This document shows, in pieces, positions 46,879 to 56,768 of a DNA stretch of 64,000 bases (positions are counted from its first letter, which is position 1; the number at the start of each line of letters is the position of its first letter). The stretch comes from Dimargaris cristalligena (Eukaryota > Kickxellomycota > Dimargaritomycetes > Dimargaritales > Dimargaritaceae): the NCBI GenBank assembly GCA_027576995.1, contig JANBQC010000035.1, positions 22,593-86,592 of the forward strand, given 5' to 3'. A program made the position numbers and the translations under genes. The notes under the pieces are model-generated. The model made no database searches. It worked only from the letters and a program-made list of their open reading frames with translations, and was not told where the DNA came from.

Positions 46879-49320
46879 TCATATGTCAGGCCGTTTACCA
46901 CGCGCCTTCTTGGACTTGGGTGGCTGCTTCGACTTGGCCCGTGCGGGCTTGTTTGCCGGGCGGAGGGGTCGACGTGCGGAGCGATCATCGCCCGACCCAT
47001 CACTGGAAGCGTAGCCACGAATCGAGCAAGGGGAGTGGTTACACATGTGGATAATAAACACAATCAGTTAGATACCCTGGGGCTACGGTATGTACATCCG
47101 CCATTCAGGCTCAGCCTGCTAATGCGGGGGTGGACAGTAAAAAATCCCAGTTCCACCATTAAAGAGTTCGACGGTTCCTAGCCTACCTCTGGTAATCAAA
47201 AATACGAACTGTGGGTTTGTTGTAATGGTCACTTAGAGGCTCCTCGGTTATAGGAAGACCAAAAATACCAAGTTGGGTCATATGAATTTCCTCTTCAGCT
47301 ATATCCTGACTGAGACGGGGTAGCCCATTAAGGCCGATCGGGTTAACGATCTGGTGGTATTCCTGGTAGTCTTCCGGGTGTTTCCGCTTGTATCGGGCCT
47401 TCCGGATAAAGGCGTAGGCGAATGCGAAAAGGATAATACAGGTGACAATAAGACTGCCCAGGCTAGAGATGTATGGACACCAGAGGGTTGGAGCGAATAG
47501 GTGGGTGTGGTTAGTCTAGGTGGTATTTGTTGGAGAGCATGGAGGAGAGGGGAATAAAGCAGGCAGTGCATCGCTGTGATACAAATTTGAAATACTTACA
47601 CAAAGCGAGTGCCTCGGGCCAACGAGGGAGTAACAGGACCACTCACGTCAAGAACCTATAGGCCCGATATTTAAGGTGGATCGTACAAACCAGAGGTGGT
47701 ATTAGCCATTATATCCTTGAGAGCCCTCCTTGAATAGGAGAGTCGTGAATATGACTCCTCTTCAGCAATGCAATAGCTATGCCCAATTCAATAACCGTCC
47801 CTCCATTAAACGCGATGAAGGGCTTAACAAAAATTAGAAAATCCGCAAAAATACCGACGGAGGCCAATCCACCCACGTCTCAATCAATGTGACTGCTACT
47901 GCGGTAACCCCCGACAAAAAAAGAAGGGATGGGGGAGAAGTCGGCTTACCTCGGGTAAAACTATGGAATTGTAGGAAAGCGTTGATACATCCGTTCCGGT
48001 GAGCCGCACAAGGAGGTCGAACATGGGTAGGGGCTTATCTACACCTGCCATGTGGCTAGCATCGAAAAGCCGAGCGTATATGAGATTTCGTTCGGATTGG
48101 TACAGACCAACGTCGGCACTATCAATCTGCCAAGTCTGGAGGCCCCCTTGCATGAACCCCTGCTGGCCGCCCCAGGTCAATTGGGAAATCATCTTTTCGG
48201 CCCCCATATAGTTACACAGCAGATCCTTGTCACCGTGGACTAGAAGAACGGGCAACCGGGTTAGCAGATTCGGTAGGATTTCGATGCTGGGCCGATCGGG
48301 GCTATTTTCCAGGCGGGTCCCCACGGCGTTATTACACTCGGACCAATCGGACCAAGTCCGACCATCGACGTGGAGGGCTTTCCACACTGCCGGGAGGCGG
48401 AAATAGGCGGTGAAGGTGTGGATTTGGGGCGGCCAATTCATGCCGCACTCCGGGTACGTGTCAACTTTCCGGTAGTCGAAATTATTATAGCATTTGCCTG
48501 GTTCAGGGGCCGCCAGTTTGATGAATTCGTTGATGTAGGCCTCGCACTGGTGACTGATTATCCGCGGGGGGCTGTGTGAGTAGTCACTGACGCAAGTGTC
48601 GAGGTGGGACTGGATAGCGGCCTCCGCGGCGGGTGGGTGAAGGTTCTGGGCCCGGGCCATATCCAGGACGGCCCGGTACTGCGGCAGGGGGTCTAGCCAG
48701 CCATTACCGATCATAAGACCTTTAAGGGCAAACGTATGACCATCCACCTTGGCGTCGGACCGCCGGAGCATATCCTGGGCGATGTAGGGGATGTACACGC
48801 CGGCCTGACTTTCGCCCGCCAAGTAGATATCAAAAGGATCGAGTTCGGGGAATAACGCGTAGAACCCCGTCAGGAATCGGAAGACCCGGTAGGTCAGGTC
48901 GGCATAATGGGTGCTGTACTCCTCTTCGGGCGCATACGAGAAGCCCGTACCCAGGGGCTGGTCCACGTAGAGCATAACCGCCTGCTGGGTGAAACTCCAA
49001 TCACGGGGGACGATTTGAATATTGTCAGGGGTACCGGTAAACTGGTAAGGGCCATTCTCTAGGAACACCCCGTCCAAGCTGGTACACCCAGGTCCCCCGT
49101 TAAACCAAACGACGAGTTTCTTGTGCGGATTATGAGGGGCCCGGATATCCGGGATCAGGGTGGTGTTGTACATTAGCCAGAAAAATATGCCGCCTTCACC
49201 ACTTTCGGTGACGGGGATAACCCCCGCATACTGGGCTAAATCGGTGGCATTGAACGCGGTATGGGGCAGTTTTGTGACGAGGTACTTTTGGGCTTCGGCA
49301 TTGTGAAAGACATTGGACAT
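46879..49320 (-). CDS. KEX1: pheromone-processing carboxypeptidase KEX1
   Basis: Serine carboxypeptidase of the late Golgi that removes C-terminal Lys/Arg residues. Four exons: 47950-49320, 47600-47655 (56 nt), 47187-47462 and 46879-47002. Phases agree throughout, giving 608 aa from the ATG at 49320. WFNGGPGCTS forms the oxyanion region. The catalytic triad is S171 (GESQAG), D366 (GDKD) and H423 (ASHMAG). Exon 3 encodes the transmembrane helix (SLIVTCIILFAFAYAFI) and an acidic tail with HPEDYQ; exon 4 adds a basic end (KSKQPPKSKKARGKRPDI). If exon 4 is not used, the frame stops one residue after DYQ. GESQAG is unusual, since Y or F normally follows the serine. No signal peptide is encoded after this ATG. 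The frame is open without an ATG for 23 more codons, so a missing first exon is likely. Confidence 0.9.
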
Positions 49321-50427
49321 TCTCCTAGTCTTGAGTAAGGTCGACGACCGCAGGAACGAGGGAGGTATGGAAGCGGTGGCGCGGGCTAGCTACAATGGCC
49401 TGGCGGTGGGCGGGAAACTGAGGAGATAACAAAATAAAAAAAGACGGTGTTGGGTGGTGGGCAGTGAAATAGGAGTGCATTTACGTGCTGGACAGAAAGG
49501 ACTGGAGCTTGCTATGAGTACTAAAGCGGAAGGAATTACGAAGATGCCGATAGTGGGCACTGTAACTAGGAAAATACGGGCACTGACTATACAATGGGGA
49601 AAGAAGGGAGGAAAACGTAGAAGTAAAGAATGCGGATGAGCGGAAGGATAGGTTGGAGCTGGGAGGGTTTGGCCTATGGCGGCGAGGTTAACTGGTCCAA
49701 CCCAGCAGCGGACTTCCCTTCTCCCCGCGAGCCCGTTGGTTGGAAGGAAGAGGGAATCTGCCGAGAAAACACTGTGCTTCACAAAGCTGGGCGAGAGGGT
49801 ACCCGACCCAAATAACCATGCCTTTAGCGATATGGTCGTGGTCGATCATACAGTGAATTGGGGGGGCTACGTATAGTGGTGAGCACCGCTAGTTGGGGGA
49901 TGCAGGTTTTAATATTAGCCGTAAGGGTACCCTAAAGCCAGACCCTCAAAGCGATATTTAGGTATGCCAAGTAGACACCTCTGAGCTATATTGAAAATCC
50001 GCAAGAACTATTCCCCTATTCCTTTAATTAAAATGCCGACTATTTCCTTATTTAAAGGTCTGCTTTTAAATAGGCCAATGGGGCTAGTATTAGGCTAATG
50101 GTGTTGTTATTTGGCACTGTAAGCCCGCACATTGATGTACCTCATCCATTAAAAACCTACGGCGTAAAACACAAACTGCAATTTACTCACCTATGCATAT
50201 AATTACAGTCTGATATTATCTTATAAATAGTTTGATGAAATTTAATTAGAACACACGCTACCTTTAAACGGACAGGTGTGACTTAATCCGAGGAATCCAG
50301 ACGGAGTTCAAATAGTGTGATATGTCTCTATTTCCCTGTTGCCATGTCCAATGGATAAAATACTGTCAAATTATGACTTTGACGAACTAGATACTGTTGT
50401 ACCTTCTTTCGATATCAAATGCAACCC
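49321..50427. other. intergenic, KEX1 5' region
   Basis: It should contain the KEX1 promoter and probably an unrecognised first exon with its signal peptide. I could not find a phase-consistent one. A hydrophobic minus-strand stretch near 49500-49590 (IFLVTVPTIGIFVIPSALVL) is a weak candidate. The rest is AT-rich and empty. Confidence 0.5.
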
Positions 50428-51916
50428 CTACAGTTTGAATTGGTTGGCGAAGGAATAGTCGGCCTGGCCATGTCCCGGTGGAAAATCAACCTTGGCTATT
50501 GCCAATACTCGGGTGGGGTCGTGAAGCATCGCAAGGGGTACCGCTTGATGCAAGTCTCCCTGGTTGGTCAGCCATTGCCTCTGCATGTCTATGAAATCGA
50601 GAGGCTCGTACCGGTCCAGTGGTTTGTTCTTTAGCTCGGGCCATATGGATCGAAAGTAGGCCAGTGGGGTGTGCAGCTGGTTTAGAGTGAGTGTTCGCAA
50701 ATAGTTCACCCGAGTGGTCTTGAACACCATGTCCGGGTCCGGTTGAGTCTCGGTATCCAATATAGCCATGGTGGCCATAATCGAATCAATGAAGTCCTTT
50801 TGGTCCCCCTTAATAGCCGCGAGGGTCATGACCAAGTAGGCCAGGTTATGGAGCGTTTTACACTGGTACATGTAGGCAATCGGATTGATATTGAGACTCG
50901 TTTTTACCACCCCGATGGCTTCTTGGAAATAGAGACTGATTTGCTCGACTTGGTCGGTACGATGCAGGTGCCATAGGCTGCTTGTTAGGAGGGTTGTAAT
51001 AGCTCCCGCCATGCTTTTTTCTAAGTCAAAGTGGGCCTTGATCGGATCGAAGTCGAGGTAGTGGCTGGGGTCGGTAGGTAAAACCGACGATTGGGTTGTT
51101 AATTTCATCGAATGCCCCAAAATCACCAGCAGGTCCTTGAGGATCGAGCCGGTACACTTAGAGACAAAAGGAAACTCGGCCCGCAGATCGCCGTGACCAA
51201 GCTGGCCCAGGGATATGTAGACCCTCTGGTGGTCTTTCAGAACCGGATTGGCTCCAAGAAATCGATCAAAGGCGGTGGCCTGGTTCCAATAACCCCGTGT
51301 TTGTGAACCGCCGCCGTGCTGACAGTCGGCTGTCGCACAGTGCGCATACGCCCAGCCAAGACCGGTGCCAATATCTATGAACCAGGAATCCCAGGTTTCC
51401 AGGGGAGCTACCGCAAACCAAATAGGAGCAAAACTCTCCCAGTAGACCTGGTTCGTAAAGATGTACCGGCTCAGGGACATGGCGTCATCCCAGTGAGTAA
51501 ACACCTAAACAAATCGACCGAATATAGAGTGGGCTATGATGTATATTAGTAGCCCATTCGTATCAATAATGGTCCAAGAAAAAATTCTTGATATAGCTGG
51601 TGGATTCAAGTATGATTACATGGGGTAGGGTCTAGCAGTCCTTCTACTGTGTGTTTGGTTACGTTGGCGGGCCTACCTTATCTATCAAGACTGAATCTAC
51701 AATGACATGGCGCCCTTTACAGGCCTTGCGCAGCTCCAAAAGGTCTTTGAGGCTTAGAAAACATTGGATTTGTTGGCGAAGTTCTCCGGCTATTCGGTCA
51801 ATGGTGATAGCAGGACGAGCAGGTAATTTTGAAATGGGCGGGAGGAGAATTGATGCCCCACGGACCACGGTAAGCTGGGTAGTAACCAGGGCGATGAACA
51901 AAATAGGCCATTTCAT
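50428..51916 (-). CDS. secreted or ER-lumenal protein of unknown function with an F-box-like stretch
   Basis: Two exons: 51677-51916 and 50428-51504. The phase-0 intron (GTAGGC...TTTAG) gives 438 aa. Start at the ATG of MKWPILFIALVTTQLTVVRG, a convincing signal peptide. It is followed by about 60 residues with the pattern of an F-box (ELRQQIQCFLSLKDLLELRK, ACKGRHVIV), then a long helical region with many aromatic residues (WDSWFIDIGTGLGWAYAHC). No catalytic motif, transmembrane helix or retention signal is seen. The family is not recognised; a divergent fungal helical-repeat domain is possible. The splice site is inferred from phase agreement only. The second exon alone would have no ATG at its start. 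The combination of a signal peptide with an F-box-like sequence is odd. Confidence 0.6.
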
Positions 51917-53381
51917 ATTGAATGACAAACCACGCCAGATCAATCTCTGGCTAAGGGAGGCAGGTGGAATAATACGGAATGGGACCTAACGATAGTCAGA
52001 GTATATCTGGCGCTGCGGGGGACTAAGGCTGGGGGGGCTGGATAGATGATCCAGTATATTGACTTCATAGCTTCAGTATTTATAGCCTAGGGAAAGGGCT
52101 GACTGCAGCCCGGCGCTCGTACTTTATCCTGGATTTGGATTATGGAATCCATAATATAGCATGGACTACTTGTGCTGTCTTCCGAGGCGTGTTGGCTGTG
52201 TCGCACCAGTAACCACCGCGCACTTTATTTCCAGACCCTGTTACATGTCAAGGACCAAAATAGAAACCCCCAATTCATAGTCCTGTTTAACAGGTCAGCA
52301 TTTCAGACTAAGCAAGATTCCCGTTTAGGCCATTTTCTATTAGCGTGCAACTGGAATTAGGGTTAGGTTGGGATTGTGGGGCTGCTGGCTATCATAAGGT
52401 GACAACCCCCATCCATCATGAACATCTGCTGAGTGGGTTGGACAAACCGTCGCCACCAAGGACCATCACACTCACTGCCTTTAGTACAACCACGATAATA
52501 GGGAGCCCATTTGGCTGCTTTAGCTAGAAAGATGTAAGACTCGAACACCATACTCCTTCTGGCCAAGCTGACGCCTAAGGATGACAGGAAAAGCGGGGCT
52601 TATTTACGTCTGGCAGTGGCACCACAGGTAAAATGCCACCAAGCCATATTATTATTAGCCATCCCATCCACGCTAAAGGGCTGCTAATACTCGGGGGGTT
52701 CATCTTCGTTATCCATAACCCCCCAACCTCCACCCCCGAACTACGACGTGTCCAATGCTGGTAGGCACACTTGGTATTTACTCCTGTGGGTTATTATTCA
52801 TCTGCTTTCTCTGGCAAGACTGGCCGCTATCTAGGATTAGCATCCCCAGGAACACCACCCTTTAGTGTCAATTCTGGAGTATTACAGCTTCTTTCCACGG
52901 TTGATAGACTATAAGAACACAGCATTATACCCACAACATCGGGATAATTATTAGAGACCAGGAAATACTACATCGATTTGTCGGGTACCATATTTAGCCA
53001 AAGAACCGTTAACATTCGGAAAATTAATCCCAGATCATTCGGACGTGGGACATCGGCTTTTCGCTAAGGCGGAGGTCTCCAAGCCAGGGGAACAATTTTC
53101 CACCCAATTTCCCAAGAGAGATAGCACATTCCTTTTAGTCCTACGCATGTACACCAGCTTCATTCGTTACTTCTTGGACATCTTTTCACTTCCACTATAT
53201 TACTTCCTCACTTCGGTTTCCCCTAACCGTGCATATACGACTTCATTCACCCAGCCCTGTACAGCACCTCCATTTGTCTTCCAGCCATAGCCTACCTAGT
53301 CCTCGTATTGTCTATTTTTACGGCCAAGCACACGCGTTTCTCTTTTCCTCTGTGTAGTTTTTAGGACTTTATACCAGCGCC
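51917..53381. other. intergenic region between divergent genes
   Basis: No recognised gene. The SS18-like leader near 53130-53380 is pyrimidine-rich. Short frames on both strands have no motifs. Confidence 0.6.
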
Positions 53382-55418
53382 ATGGTCGCTTCAGTCGGTG
53401 ATACCTCCTACATTCCCGAATTCAACGCTAAATGCGTACAACTTGTTCTGGACATCAACGCCGAACTCATTCAAGTATGCATTGAATTCCAGAATCGCGG
53501 CTGGTTCCAAGACCCCGATTTCGCCGTTTATCAGGCCCGATTACAATCCAATCTGGCTTACTTAGCCAACATCGCCGACCATTACCTGAAAACTTCCCAG
53601 CCCCTAGCTGCCCATCCAGACCTCCAGGCCGGGCCGGCTGGTACACAGTCCGGCCGCTCCGAAGCTACCACCGAGTCTTCCCCCGCGTACTCGCGGGGTG
53701 CCCCGGCCGGTAACCGTGGCTCAACCGCGTCGGCCATGGCCCAGACGCTTGGGTCCCTCGATCCCCAAGGGGAAGCTACCCAAATGCTCCAAGCACCCAA
53801 TTTGGCGGACCTACCCACCCCCAAAACCCCCGCAGGGCGTAAACTGCAGGCCCTCCTAACCGACGCGGTCCACCATTTCCAAGCCAGAGAAAAACGGGCC
53901 CTGCCCGCCATGTTGGAACACAGTCGGACGGCCTTCGAGCAATTGCAACCGGCCCCGGCTCGGGTCGACCCGAATGAAGCGAACCTGCAATCGCCCACCA
54001 AATCGACGGCCCCTGGGGGTTCCACGGCCAAACCGGCCGCGACAACTGCCGAGGATTCCCGACTGACCTTGCCCCCCACCTGTCGCGTGATTGACCCACC
54101 GCTCGTGGAAAGCCCCGCGACTTCTTCCGGGGCTCCGGCCGCCGGCGAACCGGCCCCACTAGCTACAGCCACCCCCACTGAAACGGGAAATACTCCGCTC
54201 ATTCTCAATTTCGGCAGCTCCTCCCAGGCCACTAGTACTGGCGGCCCCGCGTTCGATATCCAACAGTTCGTTCCCCTGCCGCCCTTCCAGACCCAAAATA
54301 TCCAACCCCAACCCAGTCGGCCCAACTTTTTGGTGGAACAGGAATTGAAACGCCAACGAATACTGCAGATGCACCTGTCGGCCCAGGCGAATAAGCCCCC
54401 CGTGGCTTCACCCAAGGTGAGCCAACAGGGGGGTAGTAATGTGGGCACCCCCATCAGTCAAATGGGCTCCCCCGCGATCAACTCCGAACCCCAACAGCCC
54501 TCTTCGGCGACCGCATCTCCCTACCCCACCTCGACTTCAGTCTCGACCCCGGTATCGGTTAGTGCATCAGGCCCGGGTGTAATCGCCCCGCGCCCCCTTA
54601 GCCTTGGCCTTTCGTCTCCAACCGTTTCGGCGCCCATCCAATCCACAGCCCCTCCTCTAGGCAGCCACCATACCATGGTTATGTCCCAAGCCCAAGCACA
54701 AGCCCAGATTCAAGCCCAGGCCCTTGCTTCGGGCCAGCCCAACCTCATGAACTTTTCACAGGCCCAGCAATTATATTTCCACCAAATGCGTATGCAGCAA
54801 CTGCAACAGGGTGGTATGCCCATGTCCAATGGTATGGGTATTTCCAGCGGGGGCAACGTGAATCCCGCGCTAGCCAGTATGGCTCTTATGGCGGCGAATG
54901 CCGGAGCCGGTGGAATGCAATCATCGGGTATTAATCCCCAAATGGCCATGGCGATGGGCATGGGTATGGGCATGAATCTCAACATGCTGAGCTCGGGTGC
55001 CAATTATAATTTAAATCCCCAGGCGGGGGTCAATCTCGGCCTGGGTATGGGCGGTACCTCGAATGCAGCAGTTAATCCCGCCCTCTCGATGCCCATGAAC
55101 CTCAATAATATGGGCACCCAGATTAATCGCCACCCCGGTATGAGTGCCGGTCATCCGGCCGGAGCCAACTCCCATTCCCACAGCCATCCCATGGGGGGAG
55201 GCTATACCTCCCAACAAGGGGGTATAAACCCGAATTTCCCTATGGCGATGTTCGGAGGGGGCAACAGCCCAACGAGTCTACCGCTTAATATGAACCCGAT
55301 GATGTCGATGAACATGATGAACGGCATGATGAATCCGGGGGCGTCCAACGTCAACAACATGAGCAATTTAAATAATCCGAACAGTGGCGGGTCCACCCCT
55401 GGATCGAAGGGCAATTAA
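53382..55418 (+). CDS. SS18/SSXT-family protein, SWI/SNF-type remodeller subunit
   Basis: Single exon, 678 aa. The N-terminal 10-70 region is an SSXT (SNH) domain, with VQLVLDINAELIQVCIEFQN and YQARLQSNLAYLANIADHYL. It matches the LDEN...LIQ...NLVYLATIAD pattern by which animal SS18 binds the BRG1 subunit. A proline/threonine/alanine-rich middle follows. The last 250 residues are rich in Q, M, G and N (MQQLQQGGMPM, MAMGMGMGMNLN), like the QPGY-type activation region of SS18 but methionine-heavy. It probably acts in the nucleus as a coactivator subunit. The insert RGWFQDPDFAV replaces the human cysteine-containing loop. Start ATG has GCC immediately before it. The subunit assignment rests on the domain alone. 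Confidence 0.85.
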   Translation: MVASVGDTSYIPEFNAKCVQLVLDINAELIQVCIEFQNRGWFQDPDFAVYQARLQSNLAYLANIADHYLKTSQPLAAHPDLQAGPAGTQSGRSEATTESSPAYSRGAPAGNRGSTASAMAQTLGSLDPQGEATQMLQAPNLADLPTPKTPAGRKLQALLTDAVHHFQAREKRALPAMLEHSRTAFEQLQPAPARVDPNEANLQSPTKSTAPGGSTAKPAATTAEDSRLTLPPTCRVIDPPLVESPATSSGAPAAGEPAPLATATPTETGNTPLILNFGSSSQATSTGGPAFDIQQFVPLPPFQTQNIQPQPSRPNFLVEQELKRQRILQMHLSAQANKPPVASPKVSQQGGSNVGTPISQMGSPAINSEPQQPSSATASPYPTSTSVSTPVSVSASGPGVIAPRPLSLGLSSPTVSAPIQSTAPPLGSHHTMVMSQAQAQAQIQAQALASGQPNLMNFSQAQQLYFHQMRMQQLQQGGMPMSNGMGISSGGNVNPALASMALMAANAGAGGMQSSGINPQMAMAMGMGMGMNLNMLSSGANYNLNPQAGVNLGLGMGGTSNAAVNPALSMPMNLNNMGTQINRHPGMSAGHPAGANSHSHSHPMGGGYTSQQGGINPNFPMAMFGGGNSPTSLPLNMNPMMSMNMMNGMMNPGASNVNNMSNLNNPNSGGSTPGSKGN

Positions 55419-55885
55419 CCGATGATATCCCCCGCCCAGCCCTCGACGCACTAAGACTAACTGCAATCCACGTTATTTATGAGTTTTATTCGATTTTTAA
55501 GTTGCCCTTTCGTTAATTTATGGGAAACTAATGTATTCTACTGAACTGTCGGTTAATTTTGCCAAATAAATAGGCCTACTCCGCTATAACATCAACTTTC
55601 ACGAACCTAGTAGTTGCCAACCGGTATTGTTGAACCTGCCAATCTTTAATTAAGGAGTAGAGGGTGGAAACCTCAATCAATAGCGAAAAAAGAAATGCAC
55701 TGCTGTTGGTCTAGGGTGGACGCTATAAGGGATGATATTTATGGCACTCTGTACTCCAGTATGGGAGTATTTAAAACTAACCGAGACTCACCCCACTCGG
55801 GAAAATCGACTTCCAACCCATCAGCCCCTTTTGTAGTTCTTTTTTATTTCCAATTCTATAAGCCCTCATTTCAGTGCCAATAGCC
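55419..55885. other. intergenic region
   Basis: 467 bp, AT-rich, nothing recognised. A TTTCAG acceptor-like site lies just before the next ATG, so a short upstream exon of the following gene cannot be excluded. Confidence 0.55.
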
Positions 55886-56455
55886 ATGGACACTCCTAAA
55901 CGAAAATTTACATCCTTAGTCGCCGGCTATAGTAGTGACGAGGACGACCATTCGTCCAATGACGGTTCTGATTCCTCCCTGAATACACCATCCACTAAAC
56001 CAGGAAGCGATTCCACCGTCCCGACAAAAAAACTCAAATCCTCCCTCAATTCAGTCAAGCCAACTGTCGCCCATCCTTATCCCCCGAGCCCATCGCATTC
56101 AACCGCCACTCCATCACGGCCGGATACGACGACTGAACCTAATTCTGCACCTCCGCTTCCACAGGTCCTGGACGATGACGAGGTAGAGTGGCTGGAGCGC
56201 CAAGAACGTGAGCTGGCCAGCCAACAGCAGCTATACCGAACTATCGAGCATCTCAAAGGCTTCCGCCAGGGACAGGCCCCCAAACCGTCCGATACTATGG
56301 CCGTAGATGTTCCGCCGGCCAGACCTAATCCAACCAGCAGTATGCTCAGCAACGAGCATGTATCCAAACCACCAAATGAAGGCAGCAGTGACGATTCCGA
56401 CAGCGAAAGTTATATTGACGAGACGGTTGACTGGCGAACCCTTGATATAAGTTAA
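55886..56455 (+). CDS. small acidic hydrophilic protein of unknown function
   Basis: 189 aa. It begins MDTPKRKFTSLVAGYSSDED and ends in an acidic stretch closing with YIDETVDWRTLDIS. The middle is serine/proline-rich, with a charged helix (DDDEVEWLERQERELASQQQ) that may form a short coiled coil. The SLVAGYSSDED-type opening and the acidic DWR end recall nuclear splicing-associated proteins such as ZNF830, but no zinc finger is found here or just upstream. I do not assign a family. It is a real gene by codon regularity and by the conserved-looking ends. An upstream exon is possible because of the TTTCAG site 12 nt before the ATG. Confidence 0.6.
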   Translation: MDTPKRKFTSLVAGYSSDEDDHSSNDGSDSSLNTPSTKPGSDSTVPTKKLKSSLNSVKPTVAHPYPPSPSHSTATPSRPDTTTEPNSAPPLPQVLDDDEVEWLERQERELASQQQLYRTIEHLKGFRQGQAPKPSDTMAVDVPPARPNPTSSMLSNEHVSKPPNEGSSDDSDSESYIDETVDWRTLDIS

Positions 56456-56768
56456 AGGTATTGGACCCGATGTCCAAAGCAATCGATAATAATAGACTTT
56501 TATTGATTCGATGGGCGGCTGCTGAAGTGAGTCGACCCACATCGCGAAATTTGTACAACATTAAAAACAGTGGAATAGTGCAGTGTAGCCAATGCACCAA
56601 AATAACAATAAATTTCCGTAAAACATCATGGGAATGGGGGCTATCCAGCCTAAGAAATAAAAAAAGGAAAGGTTGGCCCAGGAGTGACAGAAAGAACATC
56701 GCCGGCCCCACAGAAAGACGATGCTTAACTGATAGCAGCTTATTGGTAGTGGATAACAAAATACACCG
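56456..56768. other. convergent intergenic region
   Basis: 313 bp of AT-rich 3' flank. No gene. Confidence 0.65.

Noticed and set aside
53582..54454. Long antisense open frame (290 codons) over the SS18-like gene
   Set aside because: It is a composition shadow of a GC-rich coding exon and has no known motifs.
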